Below, piece after piece: positions 1-8,249 of a stretch of DNA of 64,000 nucleotides. The stretch is from Endozoicomonas sp. G2_1 (GTDB lineage: Bacteria; Pseudomonadota; Gammaproteobacteria; Enterobacterales; Alteromonadaceae): positions 1-64,000 of the forward strand of contig NZ_JAGHQT010000014.1 in NCBI RefSeq assembly GCF_017744155.1. The letters are read 5' to 3'. Numbering within the stretch: position 1 is the first letter of the stretch; the number at the start of each line of letters is the position of its first letter. Under the pieces are notes generated by a model that saw only the letters and a list, made by a program, of their open reading frames with translations, did no database searches and was not told the origin of the DNA. The translations under genes and the position numbers were made by a program.

Positions 1-81
1 TAGTCTCCTATTTGACTTCGCTAAAAATCAAACGGGGATGTAACATGAGTAGATATTTCAGGCATAGCCTTTTTAACAATG

Positions 82-103
82 ACCACCTACTAAAGTAGGT
101 GGT
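82..103. repeat. Perfect 9-bp hairpin with TAAA loop
   Basis: ACCACCTAC (82-90), loop TAAA, GTAGGTGGT (95-103), followed by TTTAG on the plus strand. It could be a terminator for a plus-strand gene left of the window. It also resembles the small subterminal hairpins at the ends of IS200/IS605-type elements. No transposase is visible here, so the origin is undecided. Confidence 0.5.
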
Positions 104-120
104 TTAGCTGTCAAGAAAAC

Positions 121-148
121 AAAAAAGCCGCTTAATAGCGGCTTTCTA
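121..148 (-). terminator. Rho-independent terminator of ssb
   Basis: Stem AAAGCCGC (124-131), 6-nt loop, GCGGCTTT (138-145). Read on the minus strand it is followed by a T-run (complement of 117-126). It lies about 40 bp after the ssb stop codon, as expected for its terminator. Confidence 0.8.
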
Positions 149-182
149 AATTATTTTTCAACATTCTAATTTTTGTCTTTGG

Positions 183-890
183 TTAGAACGGAATGTCATC
201 ATCGAAGTCAATAGTCGGCTCTTGTGGGTTTACCTTAGCTGACTGAGGCTGGCTCTGTTGGTTTTGCTGAAAGCCGCCACCTTGTTGGTTACTTTGGCTT
301 TGATTACTGTTTTGACCACCGAAACCACCTTGGTTTTGGTTTGAGCTAAAACCTGAGTTCTGCTGTTGGAAACCACCTTGGCTTTGATTACTTTGGCCTT
401 GATTTTGACCGCTGAAACCGCCTTGCTGTTGGAAGCCACCTTGGTTTTGGTTGCGCTGTTGGTTTTGTTGGAAACCACCTTGCTGCATGTTGTTTTGACC
501 ACCAAAACCACCGCCTTGTTGATCAAAACCACCACCTTGACGGCTGTCTAGCATTTGCATAATACCGTTGTAGCCTTGAACAACCACTTCAGTCGTGTAT
601 TGGTCTTGGCCTTGCTGGTTTTGCCATTTACGGGTTTGTAATTGACCTTCAATATAAACTTTTGAGCCTTTTTTAAGGTATTCACCGGCAACTTCGGCAA
701 GCTTGCCAAATAACACAACACGGTGCCACTCAGTTTTTTCTTTTTGCTCACCCGTTTGCTTATCGCGCCAGCTGTCTGATGTTGCAATAGTAATGTTTGC
801 CACTGCACCACCACTTGGCATAAAACGCACTTCAGGATCTTGTCCTAAATTACCAACTAAAATAACTTTGTTAATACCACGACTGGCCAT
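183..890 (-). CDS. ssb: Single-stranded DNA-binding protein
   Basis: SSB binds single-stranded DNA as a tetramer in replication, repair and recombination. Residues 1-112 are the OB fold (start [16 protein letters not shown], with the WHRVVLFGK region). Residues 115-222 form an unusually long, almost purely G/Q/N/S linker with eight GGF motifs. The protein ends in the acidic tip DFDDDIPF that recruits partner proteins. At 235 residues it is longer than E. coli SSB (178), and the extra length is all linker. The ATG is preceded by AGGGTG. In many relatives ssb sits next to an MFS gene and uvrA; here those genes are about 18 kb away. No LexA-type CTG-N10-CAG box was seen upstream. Confidence 0.97.
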   Translation of the reverse strand: MASRGINKVILVGNLGQDPEVRFMPSGGAVANITIATSDSWRDKQTGEQKEKTEWHRVVLFGKLAEVAGEYLKKGSKVYIEGQLQTRKWQNQQGQDQYTTEVVVQGYNGIMQMLDSRQGGGFDQQGGGFGGQNNMQQGGFQQNQQRNQNQGGFQQQGGFSGQNQGQSNQSQGGFQQQNSGFSSNQNQGGFGGQNSNQSQSNQQGGGFQQNQQSQPQSAKVNPQEPTIDFDDDIPF

Positions 891-1059
891 GAAAACACCC
901 TACTATTGTCGGCAGTAGTTAAAACTACTGGCTTGTTGCTCGCTATTATTTCGAGCGATCAAAATTAAAATTTTCAGACCGGATATTCTATACCAAGTGA
1001 AAAAAATCTTCGTTAACTTTTTTCACTTTATTCGAGGTGTTATATTAACATCAAGGTTA

Positions 1060-1785
1060 TCAAGCAACTGCTGCTCTGGCGTCTTGAGTTAGGCTTACTA
1101 ACGCCTTGCGAACATCAGTTGGGTTTTGGCAAACCTGCTCAAATGCAATCCAATAATTTTTGTCTTGGCTTTGTATGTAACAGCCGTCGGTTAATACACC
1201 GCCCATGGTTGGTTTGTCGTCATCGATATTGAAATGTTGCTTTAACATCAGTGACATTGCGTCTTGATGATCTTCGTTCATGTGTTCAACCATATTAGTT
1301 TCAGTGACGTCATCCCAAGGATTAGTTGGCGCTTGCCATTCATCTTTTTCCAGCCAAAAGATTTTACCAAAACCGCCTATATATCTTACGCGCTTAGCCG
1401 TTAAGCGCCACATTTTAAAGTCGTGCGCCTGTTTATAGCTCTCTGCAGCGGGGTACAAACGCACGTATTTTTCAATAATAGCGTCTTGTTGCTCTGAAGT
1501 GACTGGTACAGCATCACCAACAATGGTAATTCTACCTTCGGTATTTTGGTCTCCGGCATCCGCTTGGTTAAAAATCGTGATCGACATTTTTTCATTAATC
1601 GTCAAATTTTTTGCGTGTTGAGCAATATCACTAATGTAGAAATACAAGCTGCCATCGCTATCGCAAAGGTAAGGACTAACAGAGCCAAACGGGTAGCCTT
1701 TTAAGTTATTTGAATGGGTAGAAATAACGCCAACGCCATTGCTTCGCAATAACTGTTTGGCTTCATACAATGCTTGTTTGCGCAT
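1060..1785 (-). CDS. hugZ: HugZ/HutZ-like haem-utilisation protein
   Basis: Expected to degrade or hold haem in the cytoplasm after uptake; HugZ/HutZ proteins are haem oxygenases with a split-barrel fold. Residues 8-145 match the FMN-binding split barrel of the pyridoxamine-phosphate-oxidase-like family. Residues 165-240 match the DUF2470-type C-terminal domain (MNEDHQDAM near its start). A perfect AGGAG precedes the ATG. The gene overlaps the 3' end of hmuV by 23 bp and is the last gene of the haem transport operon, which supports a haem role. The exact chemistry (oxygenase or haem-storage) cannot be read from the sequence. Confidence 0.85.
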   Translation of the reverse strand: MRKQALYEAKQLLRSNGVGVISTHSNNLKGYPFGSVSPYLCDSDGSLYFYISDIAQHAKNLTINEKMSITIFNQADAGDQNTEGRITIVGDAVPVTSEQQDAIIEKYVRLYPAAESYKQAHDFKMWRLTAKRVRYIGGFGKIFWLEKDEWQAPTNPWDDVTETNMVEHMNEDHQDAMSLMLKQHFNIDDDKPTMGGVLTDGCYIQSQDKNYWIAFEQVCQNPTDVRKALVSLTQDARAAVA

Positions 1786-2674
1786 CTTGTTCTCCTAAAT
1801 TTTTACTCTGTATTTGCCATAATTGATTTGCTCCTTGAGCGACAGCTGAATACACCATAGGTGCATCCGCGTTCGGATAAGGCATGACATTAATTGGGGT
1901 TTGATAAGTGTTCGTTAAAATGTCTGCAGTTAGCACGCTACTCGGGCTACCTTGATGGGCCAAAACACCATCTTTTAGTAACATGATTTTGTCAGCGTAC
2001 AGTGCCGCTAAATTTAAATCGTGAATAGCAATCACTGCACTATTACCTTGTTCCGTAAAAGCTTTAACTGCTTGCAGTAAACTGTGTTGATGACGCAGGT
2101 CAAGTGCTGCAGTTGGTTCATCTAACAACATCAGCTTTGCGCTCTGGTCTTCACGGTGTTGATGGTTGGGTTCGAACGCATCGAGTTGTGCCAAACACCG
2201 AGCAAACTGTAGGCGCTGAAGTTCTCCACCTGAGAGTTGATTAACGGTTCGGCTCATATGCCCAGCTAAACCAACACACGCTAAATATTGTTCAACTTTT
2301 GCGTCTCGTTGCTGATTGGTTTCTGCAATTTGATAACGCCCCATCGCAACTAACTCAGGCACAGTAAATGCAAATGGCAAGCTCGTGTGTTGATTCAATA
2401 CTGCCCGTTTAGTCGCCAGCACATCGACTGGCCAACTGGCAATATCTTGTCCTAAAAATTCAATATTGCCCGAAGCTGACATCTGACCTGCTAGGGCGTG
2501 TAACAAGGTTGATTTACCCGCGCCGTTCTCGCCAATTAAAGCAACTAACTCGCCTTGATGAACAGCACCGCCAGCTTGCCTAACGACTTGGTTTTTACCG
2601 CGAAAAATTTGGATATTTTGAAACGCTAATACTGGCCGTTGGGTATGACTGTATAAATCAATTTGACTAACCAC
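1763..2674 (-). CDS. hmuV: Haem ABC transporter ATP-binding protein
   Basis: Cytoplasmic ATPase that powers haem import through HmuU. Walker A GENGAGKST at residues 48-56, signature LSGGELQR, Walker B LMLLDEPTAALD, and the H-loop IAIHDLN are all present. It is 303 residues, longer than typical HmuV (about 255-270). A hydrophilic insert of about 17 residues (DAFEPNHQHRED region) sits between signature and Walker B, and there is a C-terminal extension. The start is a GTG with AAGGGGG upstream, lying inside the end of hmuU (8-bp overlap), which suggests translational coupling. Confidence 0.93.
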   Translation of the reverse strand: MVSQIDLYSHTQRPVLAFQNIQIFRGKNQVVRQAGGAVHQGELVALIGENGAGKSTLLHALAGQMSASGNIEFLGQDIASWPVDVLATKRAVLNQHTSLPFAFTVPELVAMGRYQIAETNQQRDAKVEQYLACVGLAGHMSRTVNQLSGGELQRLQFARCLAQLDAFEPNHQHREDQSAKLMLLDEPTAALDLRHQHSLLQAVKAFTEQGNSAVIAIHDLNLAALYADKIMLLKDGVLAHQGSPSSVLTADILTNTYQTPINVMPYPNADAPMVYSAVAQGANQLWQIQSKNLGEQDAQTSIV

Positions 2675-3716
2675 GACGCCCCCTTTGCTGTTCTAATAGT
2701 AAATAAACAAACAGTGGCGCACCGATCATGGCGGTAATAATACCAATCGGCAGTTCCGCTGGCGCAACCAATACTCTTGCTAGCCAATCTGCTAACAGTA
2801 GCATCAAGGCACCGAGCAACATGGCCAGTGGCAACATTTGCTTCAAATTAGGCCCGACAATCAAGCGAGCAATATGAGGCATAACTAAGCCAACAAAACC
2901 AATCATGCCACTTAGCGCAACTGCTGCACCTATACCTAAGGCAACCCAAATAATAATTTCTCTCTTTAATTTTCGGGTATCAATGCCAAGGTATTTAGCT
3001 TCAGATTCACCTAATAGCAAAATATTGATTTGTGATTGTCGCCAATACAATCCAGCCAAGCTAAGTAACAATAAAGGTAAAGCTTGAAGAATGGTCGGCC
3101 AGGTTGCGCCTGCTAACGACCCCAAAGTCCAGTAGTTAATTAACCGCAGTGCATTATCATCGGCATAAAAGCTAAATAAACCGATCAATGCCATCGCTAA
3201 TGCATTAATCGCAACACCAACAAGAATAAGAGTGATAACTTGCATATCGCCATTGCGGTTCGCTAGAAAGTAGACCAAACAGGTGGTCAGTAGCGCACCA
3301 GCAAAGGCCGCGTAAGGTAAAATTAAGTCTGGCGAGTAACCAAAGCGCGGCGCAAAAGCAATCACGGCAACAGCAAAGACCGCAGCGCCCGCACTAATAC
3401 CAATAATACTTGGCTCAGCTAACGGGTTACGACACAAGCTTTGAGTAGCAGTGCCAGACTGTGCTAACACAGCGCCAATAACAATTGCTACGCATAATCT
3501 AGGGAAGCGAATCTGCGTAACCACTTGTAGTTGCAGTTCACTAAAACCAAAAGTTTCAGGGCTAAACGGCCAAGCAAAAGCCAAACGCCAATCCCAACCT
3601 GCAGGACCAAAACCCAAGGCAACAACCGCCAATACTAATACAAAAGCAACAATAGTGAGTTGCCAAACAGTACTGTGTTGCTGCTGTTTGGCAAAAACTT
3701 GGGCGACAGAATTCAT
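2667..3716 (-). CDS. hmuU: Haem ABC transporter permease (FecCD family)
   Basis: Inner-membrane permease of the haem importer. The 349-residue protein is almost entirely hydrophobic, with about nine or ten membrane segments from residue 19 on. It has typical FecCD blocks: RFPRLCVAIVIGAVLAQSGTATQSLCRNPLAEP in pieces near residues 70-100, and GFVGLVMPHIAR near 270. The start ATG has GGAG about 7 bases upstream. It lies between hmuT (34-bp gap) and hmuV (overlap), so the order is hmuT-hmuU-hmuV-hugZ. Substrate specificity for haem is inferred from the neighbours. Confidence 0.93.
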   Translation of the reverse strand: MNSVAQVFAKQQQHSTVWQLTIVAFVLVLAVVALGFGPAGWDWRLAFAWPFSPETFGFSELQLQVVTQIRFPRLCVAIVIGAVLAQSGTATQSLCRNPLAEPSIIGISAGAAVFAVAVIAFAPRFGYSPDLILPYAAFAGALLTTCLVYFLANRNGDMQVITLILVGVAINALAMALIGLFSFYADDNALRLINYWTLGSLAGATWPTILQALPLLLLSLAGLYWRQSQINILLLGESEAKYLGIDTRKLKREIIIWVALGIGAAVALSGMIGFVGLVMPHIARLIVGPNLKQMLPLAMLLGALMLLLADWLARVLVAPAELPIGIITAMIGAPLFVYLLLEQQRGRRG

Positions 3717-3750
3717 CTCCTACTCCACCAAGTTCTTAAGCGAAAATACT

Positions 3751-4608
3751 TTATTCATTTGAGTTGGTTGAACCTGTTCGAGCAAGACGAGCATATTGGT
3801 CAAGCTCGGCGATGGCCTCTGCTAAGCGAGTAGTCATACCAAGTACTTTCAAACCATCTATCACTAACAATCGACACTCTTTTGCCGCTGGCACTAGTGC
3901 TAATGCTGGCTGCTGACAAAAAGCTTGTTTGCCGCCAATACTGGCAACACTGTGTGAAGCGGCAACAATAAAATCAGGGTCCGCGGTTAGTAGTGCTTCT
4001 CTACCTAAGGTTTTGTAACCGTTTTGACCATTGGCAATATTGTTAATACCCAAGTACTCAAACAATAAATTAGGAACGGTTTCTCGACCTGCAGCCACTA
4101 AACCGCGACTGCCAACTGAAAGTAAAAATACGGCATTACCACCAAGCTTTTGTTGTTCAGGTAATGACTGGGCAATTTGTTGCTTCAGCGCTTTTGCCTG
4201 AGTCTGTCTATCAAGTACCTCAGCTATTTCGTCAACCAATTGATAAAGCTCATCAACCGATTGTGGCTTATCAAAAACTTTTACATCAACACCAACGCGC
4301 TTAATCTGTTCAAGCACGCTGGCACGACCTGCCCCCTCAAGTGCTAATAGCAAGTCAGCGTTTTGTGACAAAACACCTTCAGCAGCTAAGTCTCGATAAT
4401 AGCCAATCATCGGCAATTTGGTTGCCGCTAACGGGTAAGTACTGGATTGATCAACCGCGACAATTTGCTCACCTGCGCCAAGTGCATAGGTAATTTCAGT
4501 GATGGTACCACCAGCGGTTATCAAGCGCTTGGCCGACGTTTCAGTGGCTGTTATCGACAGTAATAACAGGCCCCAAAATAGTAATTGATTGTGCTTGAGT
4601 GAGAACAC
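3751..4608 (-). CDS. hmuT: Periplasmic haem-binding protein
   Basis: Periplasmic binding protein that hands haem to HmuUV. An N-terminal signal peptide (hydrophobic core at about residues 9-22, TETSA before the mature chain) is followed by the TroA/BtuF-like fold. The segment GGTITEITYALGAGEQIVAVD is characteristic of haem-type members. It is 285 residues, normal for the family. The start is GTG with AAGAGGTG 6 bases upstream. The gene is divergent from the TonB receptor, and the shared upstream region contains two Fur-like boxes, so iron repression is likely. Confidence 0.92.
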   Translation of the reverse strand: MFSLKHNQLLFWGLLLLSITATETSAKRLITAGGTITEITYALGAGEQIVAVDQSSTYPLAATKLPMIGYYRDLAAEGVLSQNADLLLALEGAGRASVLEQIKRVGVDVKVFDKPQSVDELYQLVDEIAEVLDRQTQAKALKQQIAQSLPEQQKLGGNAVFLLSVGSRGLVAAGRETVPNLLFEYLGINNIANGQNGYKTLGREALLTADPDFIVAASHSVASIGGKQAFCQQPALALVPAAKECRLLVIDGLKVLGMTTRLAEAIAELDQYARLARTGSTNSNE

Positions 4609-4665
4609 AAAACACCTCTTAAAATAAAAACAATGGCAATATTATGACAATCGACACAAAGAAAT

Positions 4666-4684
4666 ACAAATGATAATTATTTTT
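4666..4684. promoter_or_regulatory. Fur-like box A (hmuT side)
   Basis: ACAAATGATAATTATTTTT matches 13 of 19 positions of the classical Fur box (GATAATGATAATCATTATC), including an intact GATAAT core. It sits about 60 bp upstream of hmuT in the divergent promoter region. The match was counted by eye. Confidence 0.6.
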
Positions 4685-4729
4685 ATTTGATCTGATTTTT
4701 ATTCATTGATAAGCTAAAAAAGATTTAAG

Positions 4730-4748
4730 GGAAATGAGAATTATTTTT
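4730..4748. promoter_or_regulatory. Fur-like box B (receptor side)
   Basis: GGAAATGAGAATTATTTTT matches 13 of 19 Fur-box positions. It lies about 105 bp upstream of the TonB receptor start, 64 bp from box A. Two sites between divergent haem genes is a common Fur arrangement. Confidence 0.6.
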
Positions 4749-4851
4749 AACAAGGGATGTTGCCATATTAAAATTACGCCCAATTTAGCAAAGTGAATAA
4801 AGTAATCATCGTAAGTGCTACCGGGGCGTATCAACACTTTAAGCAATTACA

Positions 4852-6972
4852 ATGAAACAGATAACACGCAAAACTCAATTTACTTTATCACCTCTTACAC
4901 TCGCATTAGCCAGTCTTACTGTATTTACTAGCCCTTTTTCATACGCAGAAGACGATGGTAACGACATCGAGCACGTCGTTATTTCTGGCGCTCGCATTGA
5001 GCAAAACCTAGCAGATGTTGCGGGTAGTGTTACCGTAGTCACAGAAGAGCAAATTGAGCGTCAACTGATCACTAACCTAAATACCATGTTCCGCTATGAT
5101 CCCAGTATTAGCGTTGAGGGTAATGGTGCACAGGCACAAGGCATCACTGTTCGCGGCGTCGGTGGGAACCGCTTGGTTTACATTAAAGATGGACGTCGGA
5201 CAAACGACGGCTACGCAGGTGGCGGCTCGTTACTCGTAGGTCGAGGCTATTTCGACAGCTACAGTATTAAACAAGTAGAAGTCGCTAAAGGTGCAGCTTC
5301 ATCCCTTTACGGCTCTGACGGCTTGGGTGGTATTGTCGTGATCAGCACAAAAGATCCGCTCGACTACTTAAACGATGACAAACAACACTTGGCATTCAGT
5401 ACAGCTTATCAAGGACAAAGTGACCAGACCGAGCTTAATGTCACCGGTGCTACTTACATAGGTGAATGGGCAACTAGCGCGGTATTGGGCTATCAAAAAG
5501 GACATGAAGTACAAAACTTTGCCGAAACACTGCCCGGTTATGACAGCGATAGTCATTCCGCCTTGTTAAAAACCTACAAACAACTTGATCAAGAAAGTAG
5601 CTTGAAGTTCACCTTCGATTACTATCAACAAGAATTAGAGCAAGTGATCAGCGCAGGGCGCAGCAGTACTGAAAATCAAGACACCAGCTGGGCAATCAGT
5701 GCAGACTACCACTCAACCGCTCAAACCACTTGGTACGACAGCTGGCAAAGCCAACTTTACTTTAGCCGTTATGAGCAAGACAGCGACCAAATTAGAGCTG
5801 TTCGCCGCAGCACATCACTGGATTTTAACGATTATCGCTTTGAACAGGACATCATCGGTTTGCGCAACGTGTTCAGTAAAAAGCTCGACAATGGCGACTA
5901 CCAACACCAGCTTGTCTATGGTTTAGACTACGACTACTACGACACGCTAAGACCGAGATACAAAACGCGTATTGCCGCCGATGGTAGTACTGAGTTTACC
6001 AATCAACCACAAAAAGCCTTCCCAGGCGCCAATACCACATTGGCAGGTGTTTTCGTCCAAGATACGATTGAAGTCAAAGACACAGGTTTGTCATTAATTG
6101 CGGGAGCCCGTTTCGATTACTACAGCCTAGAAGCCAAAAACAATGACTTTTTCAACACTGCCGATTTAGAAGACTACAACGAAACCGCGGTATCACCTAA
6201 ACTTGCTGCGATTTACGACATCACAGAGAACTTGTCGGTTTATGGCCAATATGTGTCTGGTTTTAAGATTCCACCACACGATCAAGCTTATCAAAGCCAT
6301 GGCGTTGAACCTTTCTACCAAATCTTACCGAACAACGATCTAGAAGCGGAAGAAAGTGACTCGTTTGAACTTGGCTTTAGAGCTAATTACGACGACTTTA
6401 GACTGACGGCAAACGCTTTTTACAGTGAGTTTGATAACTTTATTGAAACCGCGTTAGTACGCACAGAAGCAACTTTTATCCCGGGCGTTACTAAAAGCAT
6501 TTTCCAATATCAAAACGTCGACAAAACCGAGATTAAAGGTTTAGAGCTCGACGGTGAATATTGGTTTAACGACAACTTATCTGTTGCCGCCAGTGCCGCC
6601 TATGCCGACGGTGAAAACAAGGATACTAACCAAGCTCTCACCAGTATTAGTCCTTTAAACGGCAATATTCGGGTAAATTACGATATCAGTGACTGGCAAT
6701 TTACCGCAGCATGGCGCTTGGCAAAACGCATGACTGACCTACCAACAGATCGCCAAGGCAATGATTTAGCGACCACGGCAGGTTACGGTTTAGTTGACTT
6801 ATTTGTGCGCTATCAACTTGATAACTGGCAATTAGACTTAGCGGTAACCAACGCTTTTGATAAGGATTACACACCTTACACTAGTGTTGCCGGCCAAGCA
6901 GCTGATGCAGACTTAAGCCAGTTTAGCCAACCAGGTCGCAATGTTTCGGCTCAAGTTAGCTATACCTTCTAA
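4852..6972 (+). CDS. TonB-dependent haem/haemoglobin receptor
   Basis: Outer-membrane receptor that brings haem or a haem protein into the periplasm using TonB energy. It has a signal peptide (residues 1-32, ending SYAED), a TonB-box-like IEHVVISGA, a plug domain (about 45-165, with VRGVGGNRLVYIKDGRR) and a 22-strand-type barrel ending in aromatic F (VSYTF). The haem-receptor FRAP/NPNL region appears as SGFKIPPHD then LPNNDLEAEE near residues 475-505. It is 706 residues, normal for HutA/HmuR-type receptors. The ribosome-binding site is weak. Position opposite hmuTUV supports haem; the exact ligand is unknown. Confidence 0.9.
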   Translation: MKQITRKTQFTLSPLTLALASLTVFTSPFSYAEDDGNDIEHVVISGARIEQNLADVAGSVTVVTEEQIERQLITNLNTMFRYDPSISVEGNGAQAQGITVRGVGGNRLVYIKDGRRTNDGYAGGGSLLVGRGYFDSYSIKQVEVAKGAASSLYGSDGLGGIVVISTKDPLDYLNDDKQHLAFSTAYQGQSDQTELNVTGATYIGEWATSAVLGYQKGHEVQNFAETLPGYDSDSHSALLKTYKQLDQESSLKFTFDYYQQELEQVISAGRSSTENQDTSWAISADYHSTAQTTWYDSWQSQLYFSRYEQDSDQIRAVRRSTSLDFNDYRFEQDIIGLRNVFSKKLDNGDYQHQLVYGLDYDYYDTLRPRYKTRIAADGSTEFTNQPQKAFPGANTTLAGVFVQDTIEVKDTGLSLIAGARFDYYSLEAKNNDFFNTADLEDYNETAVSPKLAAIYDITENLSVYGQYVSGFKIPPHDQAYQSHGVEPFYQILPNNDLEAEESDSFELGFRANYDDFRLTANAFYSEFDNFIETALVRTEATFIPGVTKSIFQYQNVDKTEIKGLELDGEYWFNDNLSVAASAAYADGENKDTNQALTSISPLNGNIRVNYDISDWQFTAAWRLAKRMTDLPTDRQGNDLATTAGYGLVDLFVRYQLDNWQLDLAVTNAFDKDYTPYTSVAGQAADADLSQFSQPGRNVSAQVSYTF

Positions 6973-6985
6973 TTGTTAGTTGGCG

Positions 6986-7381
6986 TTAGCTTTCAAACAT
7001 ATGCTCTAACATGGTGTTGCGAATTGCCTCAGGGATGGGCTGTGAGCATTGGTTGTCATAATTGAAGTGAACAGATACGGCAGTACCACGGGCACATAAT
7101 TCGTTGTGCTGCCAAACTTCCTGATAAACATCGAACGACGACTTGCCAAGACGGCTAAAGTAGGTGCGTATTTCAATTTCTTGCCCCAAGTACATTTGGC
7201 CTAAATATTCGACCTCTATTTTAGCAATAATCAAGCGCCAGTTATTGACATCGAGATCTGGGGTAAACAATCTAAATACAGGCTCTCGTGCCCCTTCAAA
7301 CCACACTGGCACCATAGTGTTGTTAATATGTCCTAAGGCATCAGTATCACTAAACCTCGGCATAAACTTTTCTGTAAACAT
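6986..7381 (-). CDS. Hotdog-fold acyl-CoA thioesterase
   Basis: A 131-residue 4HBT/YbgC/FadM-type thioesterase, expected to hydrolyse acyl-CoA thioesters in the cytoplasm. The catalytic block FSDTDALGHINN (residues 10-21) has the family's Asp and the H-I-N-N signature. KIEVEYLGQMYLGQEIEI and SFDVYQEV are typical strands. AAGAGGT precedes the ATG. It is convergent with the TonB receptor (13-bp gap) and probably unrelated to haem. The natural acyl chain cannot be predicted. Confidence 0.88.
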   Translation of the reverse strand: MFTEKFMPRFSDTDALGHINNTMVPVWFEGAREPVFRLFTPDLDVNNWRLIIAKIEVEYLGQMYLGQEIEIRTYFSRLGKSSFDVYQEVWQHNELCARGTAVSVHFNYDNQCSQPIPEAIRNTMLEHMFES

Positions 7382-7508
7382 TGCGACCTCTTGAGTAATT
7401 GATTGCGTTAATTCGCTGGTATTAGTTATCAGATCAGATGAAATAGTGTAATCTCTACCATTATTAATTTACATTCATTTAACAGATTCTTTTCATCACG
7501 CCAGCATT

Positions 7509-8231
7509 ATGATCGCACCAAATAATACAGAGCATACCGACTTCATTGAAGTCTATCCCGACGCTATTAGCCCTAAAGTTTGCCAACAACTGATTCAACA
7601 ATTCAACCACAGTAAGCTCACGCAACCCGGTCGTACTGGCGGTGGTGTCGATACTTCAAAAAAGCTCAGCCAAGATATCTATTTACAAAGTGATGCAGTT
7701 TTTCAATCTAGCTTACCTGCGGTATTTAAGGCCTGTACTGAAAATATTCAGGCTTATCTAACCAAGTATTTTTTCAGCATTATCAGTGGTATTTCGCTAA
7801 CCGTTGTTCACCCTGTGACTAAACAGCCCGTGCAACTAACCGCTGACAACTTTGATGAAGTTGGCAAACCCAATGCCAATAACTTGATGCAATACCTGTT
7901 CAGAATGGCGCCGGTAAATATGCAAATGTATCAACAAAACAAAGGCAACTACGGCTACTGGCATTCAGAAATTTACCCGCAAGCTGGTGACAACGACGCG
8001 CTGCACCGAGTGCTACTATTTCTTATTTACTTAAACGATATTGAGGAAGGCGGAGAAACCGACTTTTTCTATCAAAACAAAAGTATTAAGCCGAAAGCGG
8101 GCTCTATGGTGATTGCCCCTTGTGGTTTTACTCACACCCATAGAGGCAATGTTCCTATCTCTGATGATAAGTATGTGCTTACTTCCTGGGTACTATTCAA
8201 TCAAGCAAAAGATATTTACACCAACGCCTAG
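7509..8231 (+). CDS. 2-oxoglutarate/Fe(II)-dependent oxygenase
   Basis: A 240-residue prolyl-4-hydroxylase-like (2OG-FeII_Oxy_3 type) enzyme that would hydroxylate an unknown substrate. The iron triad appears as H152-S-E154 in GYWHSEIYP and H211 in THTHRGN, with K221 a candidate 2-oxoglutarate anchor. Typical surrounding blocks are VLLFLIYLNDIEEGGETDF and PKAGSMVIAP. The first motif is HxE rather than the usual HxD. The N-terminal part (1-90) lacks a recognised domain. No signal peptide. It stands alone between a thioesterase and a signalling protein, so context gives no substrate. Confidence 0.83.
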   Translation: MIAPNNTEHTDFIEVYPDAISPKVCQQLIQQFNHSKLTQPGRTGGGVDTSKKLSQDIYLQSDAVFQSSLPAVFKACTENIQAYLTKYFFSIISGISLTVVHPVTKQPVQLTADNFDEVGKPNANNLMQYLFRMAPVNMQMYQQNKGNYGYWHSEIYPQAGDNDALHRVLLFLIYLNDIEEGGETDFFYQNKSIKPKAGSMVIAPCGFTHTHRGNVPISDDKYVLTSWVLFNQAKDIYTNA

Positions 8232-8249
8232 TATACGTCACGACTAAGT

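Noticed and set aside
230-814. Overlapping open frames inside ssb
   Set aside because: They are alternative frames of the repetitive Gln/Gly linker and OB fold, with no ribosome-binding site or recognisable protein.
891-1059. LexA/SOS box before ssb, and likewise before uvrA (20199-20413)
   Set aside because: No CTG-N10-CAG pattern was found in either region.
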